Shown here one piece after another: positions 62,801 to 62,883 of a stretch of 62,883 nucleotides of DNA (position 1 is its first letter; every line of letters starts with the position of its first letter). The notes below the pieces were generated by a model. That model saw only the letters and a program-made list of their open reading frames with translations, did no database searches and was not told where the DNA came from. Where the stretch lies: contig NZ_CANLRP010000033.1 in the NCBI RefSeq assembly GCF_947493425.1, positions 1-62,883 of the forward strand. Direction: 5' to 3'. The DNA comes from an uncultured Microscilla sp. (lineage in GTDB: Bacteria; Bacteroidota; Bacteroidia; Cytophagales; Microscillaceae). The position numbers were made by a program, and so were the translations under genes.

Positions 62801-62883
62801 GGTACTGGGGCTTGGTTCTGGGAACTAGCGCTTCAGGCTTACAAACAAGTGATTAAAACCTAATACCTGAAGCAACAAAGAAG
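62801..62883 (+). repeat. 85 bp tandem-type repeat, copy 2 (reaches window end)
   Basis: Repeats 62676-62760 after a 40-bp gap that is itself partly palindromic (ACTAGGT and ACCTAGT). Because it reaches the last base of the window, the array may continue further. Confidence 0.85.

Noticed and set aside
62676..62883. CRISPR array
   Set aside because: Only two copies, each about 85 bp, with a single 40-bp gap; the repeat is too long and no cas gene is present.
1..62883. rRNA and tRNA genes
   Set aside because: No cloverleaf or conserved rRNA segment was recognised on either strand, although a covariance-model search was not possible here.

Overview
The window is a chromosomal stretch of a Bacteroidota bacterium, most likely a Cytophagales marine glider of the Microscilla type. 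That placement is an inference from gene families, not a database match. The supporting signs are secreted proteins with type IX secretion (T9SS) C-terminal sorting domains, an Oar-like TonB-dependent receptor, TPR and LuxR-like HTH sensor proteins, DUF4403, DUF4905 and DUF4159 families, a SerB-SerA fusion, AT-rich spacers and -7 boxes of the TAnnTTTG kind. No rRNA, tRNA, CRISPR array, prophage or intact transposase was found.

Layout. 1-1188 is non-coding, with a degenerate repeat of about 130 bp. 1189-6012 holds a secreted protein and a first MoxR/DUF58 pair beside a methyltransferase. 6155-11296 holds proC, a bacterial poly(ADP-ribose) polymerase (helical repeats, WGR, PARP catalytic domain) and a TPR-HTH sensor. 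11698-18371 holds RqcH/NFACT, a large T9SS cargo protein and an NfeD membrane protease. 18607-22826 is a cell-envelope group of DUF4905, two LysM/RlpA-like proteins with opposite domain order, and an LRR protein. 23302-29571 holds serB-serA, an ADP-ribosylglycohydrolase, a FabH-like synthase and a DUF4403 lipoprotein, with a 250-280 bp dispersed repeat on each side of serB-serA. 29638-33272 holds a small membrane protein, an LRR/DnaJ-zinc-finger fusion and a glycine-rich T9SS protein. 33348-36344 is a tandem pair of GAF-SpoIIE phosphatases. 37341-41145 holds secreted proteins of unknown function and an LRR protein. 41645-46824 holds an ECF sigma/anti-sigma/Spy-like operon, an orphan SecA-NBD2-like protein, a membrane AraC regulator with a heavy-metal-binding motif, and three tandem SpoIIAA-like paralogues. 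46914-50066 is the TonB receptor.

The last 12 kb (50581-62673, minus strand) is an aerotolerance-type gene set: DUF4159, MoxR, DUF58, a BatA-N-like membrane protein, a large membrane protein with a histidine-rich insert, and a GATase-like membrane protein. Two things stand out. First, a Septu-like defence pair (PtuA ATPase and PtuB HNH nuclease, overlapping by 4 nt) sits inside this set between DUF4159 and MoxR. Its PtuB carries a LysM-like segment of about 58 residues that splits the HNH zinc-binding fold. Second, the spacers between moxR, DUF58 and batA are 550-690 bp long and full of dispersed, hairpin-forming repeats related to others in the window.

The LysM-split HNH nuclease is the best candidate for a previously undescribed system. 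Next come the orphan SecA-like protein, the PARP, and the nested hairpin repeat family.
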